DNA of 59,416 nt, taken from assembly GCF_018130215.1 (NCBI RefSeq), contig NZ_JAFCKQ010000051.1, positions 1 to 59,416 on the forward strand, written 5' to 3'. The stretch comes from Bradyrhizobium jicamae. Its GTDB lineage: Bacteria; Pseudomonadota; Alphaproteobacteria; Rhizobiales; Xanthobacteraceae. The notes beneath the pieces are model-generated. The model ran no database searches. It was not told the DNA's origin and saw only the letters and a program-made list of their open reading frames with translations. The translations under genes were made by a program, and so were the position numbers. Position 1 is the stretch's first letter; every line of letters begins with the position of its first letter. This document shows positions 51,712 to 59,416 of the stretch, piece after piece.

Positions 51712-52134
51712 ATGTCGAACAAGACCATGCTTGCCGCGCTGACGCTCGGCGCCGCGATCGCATTCGCCGGCCCGGCGTTCGCCGAGAAGCTGAAGGCAAC
51801 GCTCAACGGCAAATCCGAAGTGCCGCCGAATACCAGCGCAGGCACCGGCACGGCCGACATCGACTACGACGCCGCCACAAAAAAGCTGACCTGGAAGCTG
51901 ACCTATTCCGGTCTCAGCGGCCCCGCTACCGCTGCGCATTTCCACGGTCCCGCCGAGCCCGGCAAGAACGCCGGCGTTGCCGTCGCCATCCCGAATGCAA
52001 GCTCGAGCCCGGCGGATGGCAGCGCAACGCTGACCGATGCGCAGGCCGCCGATCTCATGGCCGGCAAGTACTATGTCAACGTCCACACCGCGGCCAATCC
52101 CGGCGGCGAAATCCGCGGCCAGGTCACCAAGTGA
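51712..52134 (+). CDS. CHRD domain exported protein
   Basis: The 140-residue protein has a signal peptide (MSNKTMLAALTLGAAIAFAG, cleavage after AFA) and one CHRD domain. That domain contains LNGKSEVPPNTSAGTGTADI, AAHFHGPAEPGKNAGVAVAI and YYVNVHTAANPGGEIRGQVT. CHRD domains, named from chordin, are secreted beta-rich modules of unclear function in bacteria. The ATG at 51712 has a strong AGGGAG site; the longer frame from 51616 would lose the signal peptide position. Confidence 0.92.
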   Translation: MSNKTMLAALTLGAAIAFAGPAFAEKLKATLNGKSEVPPNTSAGTGTADIDYDAATKKLTWKLTYSGLSGPATAAHFHGPAEPGKNAGVAVAIPNASSSPADGSATLTDAQAADLMAGKYYVNVHTAANPGGEIRGQVTK

Positions 52135-52155
52135 TTCCAGCGAAATAATTCCAGA

Positions 52156-52191
52156 AAGAAGGGCGGACGCAGCAGAGCGTCTGCCCTTCTT
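52156..52191. terminator. Bidirectional terminator between the CHRD and cytochrome c' genes
   Basis: AAGAAGGGCgGACGC, 6-nt loop, GCGTCtGCCCTTCTT. A 15-bp stem with one mismatch lies between two converging genes; A/T-rich ends on both sides. Confidence 0.8.
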
Positions 52192-52202
52192 GTGTCGCGC
52201 GG

Positions 52203-52655
52203 CTATTTCAGTTTGAGGCGATACGTCTCGTGGCAGTCGCTACAGCGGTCGTTGATGGACTTGAAGGCGACTTTCAACCCATCGATGTCCTTGATCTTGC
52301 CCTTGACGTCGGCGATCGCCTTCTGAACCGGCGGGATCTTGGAATCGAAATCCTTCTTGTTCTCCCAAATCTTCTGCGACGATCCGTACGTTGCGTCCTT
52401 CACCTGTTCCTTCGGATTCGGCGTAAACACGGTCGCGATCTTGGCTACGTTTTGCTCGAGGTCGGCGATGGCATCGTCCACTGCCTTTTGCTCGTAGGGA
52501 ATGTCGCCCTTCACCATCTTGCCGATAATGGCATACATGCTCTTCCCCTGAGCCCTCATCAGATTGTCCTGCTCCACGGCGATCTTCTGATCTGCCATGA
52601 CCGCACTCGCACCGAGCAACAAGAAGCCTCCCAGGGCAGCCGCAACCCGCTTCAT
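52203..52655 (-). CDS. Cytochrome c' (class II cytochrome c)
   Basis: The 150-residue protein has a signal peptide (MKRVAAALGGFLLLGASAVM) and a four-helix body. The haem site CSDCH lies near the C-terminus (RCSDCHETYRLKLK), the layout of class II cytochromes c. Cytochrome c' binds NO and can protect against it; six-coordinate relatives (c-556) act in electron transfer. A Met at the expected position of helix 1 (QDNLMRAQGKSM) makes the c-556 type possible. A GGGAG ribosome-binding site precedes the ATG. Confidence 0.9.
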   Translation of the reverse strand: MKRVAAALGGFLLLGASAVMADQKIAVEQDNLMRAQGKSMYAIIGKMVKGDIPYEQKAVDDAIADLEQNVAKIATVFTPNPKEQVKDATYGSSQKIWENKKDFDSKIPPVQKAIADVKGKIKDIDGLKVAFKSINDRCSDCHETYRLKLK

Positions 52656-52770
52656 GGACGAATTCTCCCTTTCAAATGCATTCGATATGCCGAAAGCCGG
52701 CTCGCGCGGCCCGCGGCTTCCACTATAGAACCCGCGCGCGGGAGGTTATTCCCGCGCGCGAGGGTTGATC

Positions 52771-55080
52771 TTAGAGCTTGTGCAGGCGCTGCGCCTCGCG
52801 GATCGCGACCCAGACCCGTTCGGGCGTTGCCGGCATGTCGATGTGGTCGATCTTGTACTCGCGCCACAGCCCCTCGATGATCGCATTGACCACCGCGGGG
52901 CAGGAGCCGATCGCGCCGGCCTCGCCCGCCCCTTTCACGCCGAGCGGATTGGTTGTGCAGGGCACGTTGTGGGTCTCGAACGTGAAGGACGGCCCGTCAG
53001 CGGCGCGCGGCATCGCGTAGTCCATGAACGTGCCGGTGACGAGCTGGCCATCCGCCGAGCTGTAAACCCCCTGCTCCATCAGCGCCTGGCCAATGCCCTG
53101 CATCGCGCCGCCATGGACCTGGCCGGCCAGCAGCAGCGGATTCAGCGTAACGCCGAAATCATCGACGATCACGTAGTTGACGACCTTGATGATCCCGGTG
53201 GCGGGATCGATCTCGACCTCGGCGAGATGCGTGCCGTTCGGATAGGTGCCGTCGGCGCTGGCGAACGTCGCGCTCGCATTCATCTTCGATGGATCGCCGC
53301 CCGGCCGCTTCGCGAGATCGGCAAAGCTGACGGAACGGTCGGTGCCGGCGATGCGGACGCGGCCATCCGAGATCTCGAGGTCGCCGGCGCCGGCTTCGAG
53401 CGCCTGAGCCGCGAGTTCCTTGAGCTTGTTGCCGAGCTCGCGCGTCGCACGCTCGACACTGACGCCGCCGGAGGGGATCGATGCCGAGCCGCCGGTGCCC
53501 AGCCCGGTCGCGATCTTGTCGGTGTCGCCTTGCAGCACATGGACACGCTCCGGCGGCACGCCGAACTGCTCGGCGACGAGTTGGGCATAGGCCGTCTGGT
53601 GGCCCTGCCCGCTCGACTGCGTGCCGATCAGAATCGAGATGTCGCCGTTGGGATCGAGTGCGACATTGGCGGTCTCCTCGCCCATGGTACCGCAGACCTC
53701 GACATAGCTCGCCATGCCGATGCCCCGCACCAGACCATCCTTCTTGGCGGCCTTGGCGCGCTTGGCAAACTCCTTCCAGTTGGCGATCTCCATCGCGCGC
53801 TTCATATGCGCGACGAAGTCACCGGAGTCGTAGACCTTTCCCGTCGCGGTCGTGTAGGGCAGCGATTTCGGCGGGATGAAGTTCTTCCGCCTGATTGCAT
53901 CGGGCGTCATGCCGAGTTTCCGCGCGGCGGCGTCCACCAGCCGCTCGATCACATAGGCGGCCTCCGGGCGGCCGGCGCCGCGATAGGCATCGACCGGCAC
54001 CGTATTGGTGAACACGGTGCGGACGCGGCAGTGGAAGGCCTGGATGTCGTAGAGCCCCGGCAGCATGCCGGCGCCGCCATGCGGGATGTAGGGCGCAAAG
54101 GTCGAGAGATAGGCGCCCATGTCGCCCATCAGGTCGACGTCCATGCCGAGGAACTTGCCGTCCTCGGCGAGCGCCATCCGCGCGGTGGTAAGATTGTCGC
54201 GGCCCTGCGCATCGCCCATGAAGTGGTCAGAGCGCTCGGCGGTCCACTTGATGGTCTTCTTCAGCCTGCGCGCGGCGACCGAGATCAGCGCATATTCCCG
54301 ATACGGAAACAGTTTCGTGCCGAAACCGCCGCCGACGTCGGGGCAGACCACCCGCATCTTCTCTTTCGGGATCTTCAGGATCATGTCGCAGAGGATCTCG
54401 CGCAGCCGGTGGCTGCCCTGGCTGCCGATCGTCAGCGTCAGGTGATCCTTCTTGGCATCGTATTCGGCGACGGCTGCGCGCGTCTCCATGAAATTGGTGA
54501 TGACGCGCGGATTGATGATGGTGATCTCGGCGACCGCATGCGCCTTGGCAAATGCGTCTTCCGCGGCCTTCTTGTCGCCGATCGAGACGTCGAACAGCAC
54601 ATTGCCGGGCTTGTCGGGCCAGACCTGCGGCGCGCCCGTCTTCACGGCATTGGCGAGACCGGCGACAGCGGGCAGTTGCGTCCATTTGACATCAACAGCC
54701 TCGATCGCGTCGCGCGCATGATCGACGGTGTCGGCGACCACGAATGCGACGGCGTCGCCGACATGGCGCACCTCGTTCCTGGCGAGGATCGGATAAGGCG
54801 GTGCGGTGAACGGATCGGTTTCGAGGTTGAACAGGCACGGCAGGCCACCGAGATCGGCGACATCTTCGGCCGTCAGGACCAGCGCCACCCCGGGCATGCC
54901 GCGCGCCCTGGTCGCGTCGATGGTGAAGGTCGCATGCGCATGCGGCGAGCGCAACATCAGCGCTTGCAATGCGGGAGACGGTGCGACGTCGTCGGTGTAG
55001 CGGCCCTTGCCGCGGATCAGGGCGTCGTCCTCCTTGCGCCGCACACTTTGTCCGACGCCGAACTTGATGGGAGCTGCCAT
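52771..55080 (-). CDS. Form-II CoxL-like molybdenum hydroxylase large subunit, orphan
   Basis: The 769-residue protein is a xanthine oxidase-family large subunit (start MAAPIKFGVGQSVRRKEDDA; FMETRAAVAEYD; DVGGGFGTK; IGTQSSGQGHQTAYAQ; KGAGEAGAIG with the catalytic Glu). The active-site loop is AYRGAGRPEA, the form-II type, not the AYRCSFR loop of true CO dehydrogenase. The substrate is therefore probably an aldehyde or N-heterocycle rather than CO. The usual FAD (medium) and 2Fe-2S (small) subunit genes are not adjacent: flanks are cytochrome c' and murJ. They may lie elsewhere. Confidence 0.9.
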   Translation of the reverse strand: MAAPIKFGVGQSVRRKEDDALIRGKGRYTDDVAPSPALQALMLRSPHAHATFTIDATRARGMPGVALVLTAEDVADLGGLPCLFNLETDPFTAPPYPILARNEVRHVGDAVAFVVADTVDHARDAIEAVDVKWTQLPAVAGLANAVKTGAPQVWPDKPGNVLFDVSIGDKKAAEDAFAKAHAVAEITIINPRVITNFMETRAAVAEYDAKKDHLTLTIGSQGSHRLREILCDMILKIPKEKMRVVCPDVGGGFGTKLFPYREYALISVAARRLKKTIKWTAERSDHFMGDAQGRDNLTTARMALAEDGKFLGMDVDLMGDMGAYLSTFAPYIPHGGAGMLPGLYDIQAFHCRVRTVFTNTVPVDAYRGAGRPEAAYVIERLVDAAARKLGMTPDAIRRKNFIPPKSLPYTTATGKVYDSGDFVAHMKRAMEIANWKEFAKRAKAAKKDGLVRGIGMASYVEVCGTMGEETANVALDPNGDISILIGTQSSGQGHQTAYAQLVAEQFGVPPERVHVLQGDTDKIATGLGTGGSASIPSGGVSVERATRELGNKLKELAAQALEAGAGDLEISDGRVRIAGTDRSVSFADLAKRPGGDPSKMNASATFASADGTYPNGTHLAEVEIDPATGIIKVVNYVIVDDFGVTLNPLLLAGQVHGGAMQGIGQALMEQGVYSSADGQLVTGTFMDYAMPRAADGPSFTFETHNVPCTTNPLGVKGAGEAGAIGSCPAVVNAIIEGLWREYKIDHIDMPATPERVWVAIREAQRLHKL

Positions 55081-55210
55081 CGTCTCTCCAATTGGCTTGG
55101 TTTTGTTGGTCGCATATTGGCGTGGTTGTCAGGGAAGCGCAAACCGCTTTCCAGGCGCTGTGGCGCGGCGTGCAAACGCGTCCCTATGCAATTGATTCAA
55201 CAGAGTAAAA

Positions 55211-56740
55211 CTATCCACGCCGGAGCGCGAACAGCCAGCCGCGGCCAAACAGCACGAGGATCGAGAAGCCGTAGACGAACATGCCGACCGCGACCAGGAG
55301 CAGGAGGATCAGCGCGTCGCGAATCACCTGAACCGGCGCGAACCACACTGCGGCGAAGTGCGAGGTCAGCCACAGCGCGATCGCCAGCAGGAGGCCGCAG
55401 AGCGCGAACGTGCCGAATGTCCGCACCAGCGTGCGATCGAACTCGAGATAGCCACGGCGCACCGCGAAGAACAGCACCAACAGGAGGTTGATCCAGGCGC
55501 CGACCGCCGTCGCGAGCGCGAGCCCGACCTGGGCCAGCGAGCCCATCAGCAGCACCTTGAGCAGCACATTGACGGCAAGCCCCGTCAGCGATGCCTTTAC
55601 CGGCGTCGCGGTGTCCTTGCGGGCGTAGAAGGTCGCGACTGCACTGCGGATCATCACGAACGGGATGAGACCGACCGCATAGGCCGCGAGCGTGACCGCC
55701 GCCTCGGCCGCGTTCGCCGCCGTATAGGCACCGTGCGCGAAGACCGCACGAACGATCGGATCGGGCACCGCGATGAAGGCCGCCACGAACGGGACGGTCG
55801 CGAGCAAGGTCAGGTCGAAGGCGCGGCGCTGCGCGGCGGCGGCGCCGGCGACGTCACCGGCCGACAGCCGCCGCGACATCTCGGGCAGCAACACGGTGCC
55901 GACCGCGATCCCGATCACGCCGATCGGCAACTGGTAGAGACGCTCGGCGTAATAGAGCGCCGACAGCGCTCCCGCCGGCAGGAAGGTCGCGATGATGGTA
56001 TCGGCGAACACCGCAACCTGCGTACCCATCGAGCCGAGCGTGGCCGGCCCGATCGCACGAAAGAAGGCGCGGACGTCGTCGTCGAGCCGCGGCATCGCAA
56101 ACCGAGGCAGGCCGCCGTGACGCGAGAGGTCGCCGGCGAGCAGGAAATATTGCAGGAAGCCCGAGATCAGCACACCCCAGGCCGCGGCGTGGCCGGCTGT
56201 CGGGAAGAACGCCGCGAGCGCCAGGGTCGCCATCATCGACAGATTGAGGAAGATCGATGCGGCCGCCGCCGTCGCGAAGCGCTGCATCACGTTGAGGATG
56301 CCGCCATAGAGCGTCACCATCGTGATTAGCAGCAGATAGGGAAAGGTGATCCGGGTCAGCTCGATCGCAAGCCTGCGCTGCTCAGCATCGTCGCTGAACC
56401 CGGGTGCAAGCAGGCGCAGCGCCTGCGGCATAAAGGCCCATGCGAGCATCAGTAGCACGAGCTGGGTCAGGAACAGCAGCGTGAAGATGCGGTCGGCGAA
56501 CAGGCGCGCCGAGGTGCCGCCGCCCTTGCCATGGACATGGGCATAGGCCGGGATGAAGGCGGTGTTGAACGCGCCCTCGGCGAAGATCGCGCGGAAATTA
56601 TTCGGCAGCCGCCAGGCGACCAGGAACGCATCGGCAATCGGCCCCGCGCCGAGGATCGCCGCGAGCATGATGTCGCGCGCGAGCCCGGTGAGTCGCGAAA
56701 GCAGGGTATAGCCGCCGACAGTGAAGATACGCCCGAGCAT
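55211..56740 (-). CDS. murJ: Lipid II flippase MurJ
   Basis: The 509-residue protein of about 14 helices begins MLGRIFTVGGYTLLSRLTGL and has the MurJ/MviN motif RDIMLAAILGAGPIADAFLV followed by AWRLPNNFRAIFAEGAFNTA. MurJ moves the peptidoglycan precursor lipid II across the inner membrane and is essential in many bacteria. It follows the DegT aminotransferase gene by 41 nt on the same strand and may be co-transcribed, linking it to envelope sugar genes. The 130-bp region after it up to the CoxL gene start contains nothing I can assign. Confidence 0.95.
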   Translation of the reverse strand: MLGRIFTVGGYTLLSRLTGLARDIMLAAILGAGPIADAFLVAWRLPNNFRAIFAEGAFNTAFIPAYAHVHGKGGGTSARLFADRIFTLLFLTQLVLLMLAWAFMPQALRLLAPGFSDDAEQRRLAIELTRITFPYLLLITMVTLYGGILNVMQRFATAAAASIFLNLSMMATLALAAFFPTAGHAAAWGVLISGFLQYFLLAGDLSRHGGLPRFAMPRLDDDVRAFFRAIGPATLGSMGTQVAVFADTIIATFLPAGALSALYYAERLYQLPIGVIGIAVGTVLLPEMSRRLSAGDVAGAAAAQRRAFDLTLLATVPFVAAFIAVPDPIVRAVFAHGAYTAANAAEAAVTLAAYAVGLIPFVMIRSAVATFYARKDTATPVKASLTGLAVNVLLKVLLMGSLAQVGLALATAVGAWINLLLVLFFAVRRGYLEFDRTLVRTFGTFALCGLLLAIALWLTSHFAAVWFAPVQVIRDALILLLLVAVGMFVYGFSILVLFGRGWLFALRRG

Positions 56741-56781
56741 GCGCTGCTTCTAGCGCATGCTCGCCATACGCGAAAGCTGCG

Positions 56782-57933
56782 TTAGGACGAAAGCGCGCTG
56801 CGCACAGCCGCGATCACGCAGTCCTGCGTTGCCTCGTCGAGATAGGGGTGCATCGGCAGAGCGATGACGTCCTTCGACAGGCGCTCGCTGACCGGCAGGC
56901 CGCCGTCGGCAACCGGATAGTGGCTGTAGGCCGTCTGCTGGTGGACCGACTTTGGATAGTAAATCATGGTCGGAACGCCCAGCGCCTTCAGGGTCGTCGC
57001 GAAGGCGTTGCGATCGATGCCCTCGTAGAGACGGATCGTGTACTGCGCCCACACCGAGGTGCAGCCGGGCGCAAGGCGCGGCACGGCGACGAGGTTGCCG
57101 AGCGCGCGCGAATAGCGCTCAGCCACCCTGTTGCGCGCGGCAATCTCGTCGTCGAAGATCTTCAACTTCTCGATCAGGATCGCCGCCTGCATGGTGTCGA
57201 GCCGCGCAGTGAGACCAAGCCGCACGTTATCGTACTTGTCCGAGCCCTGGCCGTGCACGCGGATACTGCGCAACGTGTGGGCGAGTTCGTCGTCATCGGT
57301 GAAGATCGCGCCGCCGTCGCCGAAGCAGCCGAGCGGCTTGGCGGGGAAAAAGCTTGTCGCAGTCGCAAGACCGAAGGTGCCGAGCTTTCGGCTCTTGTAG
57401 CTCGCGCCGAACGCTTGCGCGGCGTCGTCGAGCACGAACAAGCCCTCAGCCTTCGCGACGACAGCCACGGCATCGTGATCGGCGCTCTGGCCAAACAGAT
57501 CAACCGGGATGACACCGACCGGCTTAAGCCCACGCCCCCGCGCGGTCGCGATGCCGCGCTTGAACGAGTTGACGTCGATGTTGAAGGTCACCTCATCGAC
57601 GTCGACGAAGACTGGCGTCGCACCAGTCAGCGTCACGACTTCGGCGGTCGCGCAAAAGGTGAACGACGGACACAGCACCGCGTCGCTAGGCCCGACATTC
57701 TTCGCCATCAGCACCATCAGGAGTGCGTCGGTGCCGCTGGCGCAGGTGACCACATGCTTTGCGCCGCTGTACTTTGCCAGGGCCCCCTCCAGCGCCATCA
57801 CCTCCGGGCCATTGATGAACTGGCAGTGGTCGAGCACGCGGGCGACTGCCTCATCGATCGACTTACCTAGCCGCTGCCGCTGCGCAATGATATCGATGAA
57901 CGGGATGGGTTTTGGAGACATGTGCTGGTTCAT
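56782..57933 (-). CDS. DegT/DnrJ/EryC1/StrS sugar aminotransferase
   Basis: The 383-residue PLP enzyme has CASGTDALLMVLMAKNVGPS, the cofactor Asp in LFVLDDAAQAFGASY and the lysine in TSFFPAKPLGCFGDGGAIFT. The GGAIFT and RVHGQ segments are typical of the sugar-nucleotide aminotransferase family. With the adjacent Gfo/Idh dehydrogenase it resembles the WbpB-WbpE pair that makes UDP-2-acetamido-3-amino sugars, but the exact sugar cannot be read. The ATG at 57933 has AGG 8 nt upstream; upstream in-frame residues are not conserved. Confidence 0.9.
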   Translation of the reverse strand: MNQHMSPKPIPFIDIIAQRQRLGKSIDEAVARVLDHCQFINGPEVMALEGALAKYSGAKHVVTCASGTDALLMVLMAKNVGPSDAVLCPSFTFCATAEVVTLTGATPVFVDVDEVTFNIDVNSFKRGIATARGRGLKPVGVIPVDLFGQSADHDAVAVVAKAEGLFVLDDAAQAFGASYKSRKLGTFGLATATSFFPAKPLGCFGDGGAIFTDDDELAHTLRSIRVHGQGSDKYDNVRLGLTARLDTMQAAILIEKLKIFDDEIAARNRVAERYSRALGNLVAVPRLAPGCTSVWAQYTIRLYEGIDRNAFATTLKALGVPTMIYYPKSVHQQTAYSHYPVADGGLPVSERLSKDVIALPMHPYLDEATQDCVIAAVRSALSS

Positions 57934-57964
57934 GAAGGACCTTTGTGTGTTGAGAGAATAACAA

Positions 57965-58981
57965 TTAGCCGACGACGCGGCGCGGGCCCTTGCGCGCCGT
58001 CGAGGCGGCGGGCCTGGCAGGCGATTCCAGGCAGCGGATCGCGACCGCGAGGCTGGCGACGCCTTCGTCGCCCGAGACGGCCGGCAGCTTGCCGGTCCTG
58101 ACCGCATCTAGGAATGCGATCAGTTCGGCGCGCAGCGGCTCGTCATGGCCGACGGGCAGATGGCGCATCGAATAGCTGCCGTCCGGCTTGAAGCCGAAGC
58201 ATTCGGTGACCTGCCGCGTCAGCAGGTCGCCCATGACGTATTTGCCGCGCGTCGCTACCGTAACGTTGCGCGCCTTGAACGGCGTCAGCCAGTTGGTGTT
58301 GATGTGGGCGAGCACGCCGGAAGCGGTACGGAACTGCAAGAGCGCAATGTCCTCGCGCTCGGCGACCGCGCTGGAAAGCTGCGGCTGCACCTCGACGATG
58401 TCTGATTCCGTGAACCAGCGGATCAGGTCGATGTCGTGCACCGCGAGGTCGATCACGACGCCGACGTTCGACATCCGTGGTGGGAACGGCCCGACGCGGG
58501 TGATGCCGATCGACAGGATATCCTCGCCCGAGATCGCCTGCTTGATCGCGGCGACCGCCGGGTTGAAGCGCTCGACATGGCCGACCATCAGCGTGACGCC
58601 GGCGCGTCCTGCGGCGGCGACGATCTCGCGGCCCTCCTCGACGGTGGAGGCGACCGGCTTCTCGACCAGGATATTGATGCTGCGCGCGATGCAGGTCAGC
58701 GCAATCTCGTGATGCAGATGGGTTGGGGCCGCGATCGTCACCGCATCGACGCCCTCGGCGAGCAGTTCATCGAGGGTCTCGAAGGCGCGACAGCCGACGA
58801 GGTCGATGGCGCGGGTGCGATGCTCCGGCAGCGGATCGACGATCCCGATCAGCACGACACCGGGCAGTCCAGCCAGCACGCGGGCGTGGTTGCTGCCCAT
58901 CACGCCGGCCCCGATCACGCCGACGCGCAGCGCGCGCTGGATATCGGCCTTCGCGCCCGATGCGGACACTTTTGCATTCAT
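57965..58981 (-). CDS. Gfo/Idh/MocA sugar-nucleotide dehydrogenase
   Basis: The 338-residue NAD(P)-dependent enzyme has the Rossmann motif VGVIGAGVMGSNHARVLAGL and the EKP motif in NILVEKPVASTVEEG, with the conserved Lys. GVVIDLAVHDIDLIRW follows with its catalytic His/Asp. It probably oxidises a UDP-sugar at C3 as the step before the aminotransferase encoded 31 nt downstream. A GGGG lies about 8 nt before the ATG at 58981. It is likely the first gene of a unit running to murJ. Confidence 0.9.
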   Translation of the reverse strand: MNAKVSASGAKADIQRALRVGVIGAGVMGSNHARVLAGLPGVVLIGIVDPLPEHRTRAIDLVGCRAFETLDELLAEGVDAVTIAAPTHLHHEIALTCIARSINILVEKPVASTVEEGREIVAAAGRAGVTLMVGHVERFNPAVAAIKQAISGEDILSIGITRVGPFPPRMSNVGVVIDLAVHDIDLIRWFTESDIVEVQPQLSSAVAEREDIALLQFRTASGVLAHINTNWLTPFKARNVTVATRGKYVMGDLLTRQVTECFGFKPDGSYSMRHLPVGHDEPLRAELIAFLDAVRTGKLPAVSGDEGVASLAVAIRCLESPARPAASTARKGPRRVVG

Positions 58982-59188
58982 ATTATTGACCCCGACTGAC
59001 CTTCTGGCGGTTGTGCCGACTACCCCGGGAGCCCCCCGCCCCGAGAGGGACCAGCACGATGACCCCAGCCCGTGGTTGGCGCTCCGGCGCGAACCACCCC
59101 CGCTTCGTTGGAAGCCGCTATAGCACGAGGCCACAAATGCGGCGATTGGCAACGGAGAAATCCGGACACGTTTTGATTCAAAGAGTTA

Positions 59189-59218
59189 CATCGCCCCAAA
59201 GGCCTTGTCGGGGCGATG
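59189..59218 (-). terminator. Stem-loop after manC, weak terminator candidate
   Basis: CATCGCCCC / GGGGCGATG, perfect 9-bp stem with a 12-nt loop, about 30 nt after the manC stop. The following minus-strand bases (TAACTCTTTG) are only modestly T-rich. Confidence 0.4.
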
Positions 59219-59248
59219 GAACCGGGGCGATGGGTGCGCCGGCAATCA

Positions 59249-59416
59249 TCAAATGCGCTGGTAATCATCCTCGATGCGGATGATGTCGTCCTCGCCGAGG
59301 TAGCTGCCGGTCTGCACCTCGATCAGCTCGAGCTGGATTTTGCCGGGGTTCTCCAGCCGGTGCACCGCGCCGATCGGGATGTAGATCGATTCGTTCTCGT
59401 GCACGGTCTTGACCAG
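59249..59416 (-). CDS. manC: Mannose-1-phosphate guanylyltransferase / mannose-6-phosphate isomerase, C-terminus (runs off right edge)
   Basis: The last 55 codons before the TGA at 59249-59251 encode a cupin segment: ESIYIPIGAVHRLENPGKIQ, then LELIEVQTGSYLGEDDIIRI and EDDYQRI. This is the conserved isomerase-domain end of ManC/AlgA bifunctional enzymes, which make GDP-mannose for capsule, O-antigen or exopolysaccharide. Its presence beside sugar dehydrogenase and aminotransferase genes suggests a polysaccharide gene region extending past the window. Confidence 0.9.
   Translation of the reverse strand: MVKTVHENESIYIPIGAVHRLENPGKIQLELIEVQTGSYLGEDDIIRIEDDYQRI

Noticed and set aside
52765..55491. 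908-residue plus-strand frame opposite the CoxL-like gene
   Set aside because: The sense strand encodes a complete, motif-rich molybdoenzyme; the opposite frame is His/Arg/Asp-rich shadow sequence.

Overview
The window is a 59.4-kb stretch of high-GC alphaproteobacterial chromosome, most likely Bradyrhizobium or a close relative in the Nitrobacteraceae. Pointers are the flagellin/FlbT/FlgE-K-L set, a giant apolipoprotein-like coiled-coil protein typical of polar-growing Hyphomicrobiales, CtrA-type TTAA-N7-TTAA boxes, a Rhodopseudomonas-type thioredoxin-reductase-like ferredoxin reductase beside a [2Fe-2S] ferredoxin, and several families of short palindromic intergenic repeats. I see no rRNA, tRNA, IS element, prophage or CRISPR array. 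It reads as core chromosome.

Layout. 1-6.6 kb: flagellar genes (start of a flagellin, flbT on the opposite strand, then flgE-flgK-flgL reading leftward). 6.8-20 kb: housekeeping and stress genes (msrB, FAD oxidoreductase, SixA-like phosphatase, universal stress protein, DUF1127, a MocR-type regulator, a YdcF pair, an MHYT-GGDEF-EAL c-di-GMP enzyme, an S9 peptidase, a DHA2-type MFS pump). 20-27.8 kb: DUF892 ferritin-like protein, a YbhN-like membrane protein, a secreted SGNH hydrolase, a DUF2147 protein, the ferredoxin reductase / thioesterase / ferredoxin group and an HPt protein. 28.1-34.3 kb: one 2041-residue membrane-anchored coiled-coil protein, a probable homologue of the Growth Pole Ring protein (GPR/RgsE), with thirteen 132-bp units in exact register. 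34.5-37.3 kb: an Mla-type lipid transport operon (mlaE-mlaF-mlaD). 37.5-42.1 kb: dipeptide epimerase, MFS permease, an Ala/Pro-rich protein and a threonine dehydratase-like enzyme.

42.1-46.9 kb holds the most unusual locus: a tightly packed four-gene operon with a secreted TPR-CHAT (caspase-like) protease, a small secreted protein and two zinc-ribbon proteins, one of them with membrane segments. 47.2-50.2 kb: a GT4 glycosyltransferase coupled to an LpxH-like phosphoesterase, then thiD. 50.3-55.1 kb: a stand-alone Lrp-type ligand-binding domain, a dihaem cytochrome c, a CHRD protein, cytochrome c' and an orphan form-II CoxL-like molybdoenzyme. 55.2-59.4 kb: cell-envelope genes (murJ, a DegT aminotransferase, a Gfo/Idh dehydrogenase and the 3' end of manC), suggesting the edge of a surface-polysaccharide region.

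Themes that connect genes: envelope growth and lipid/polysaccharide handling (GPR-like, Mla, MurJ, sugar enzymes, LpxH-like), motility and c-di-GMP, and redox proteins. A dispersed intergenic element recurs at least five times, and in three copies its terminal CTAG supplies the TAG stop of the adjacent minus-strand gene. All family assignments come from reading motifs; no database search was run.
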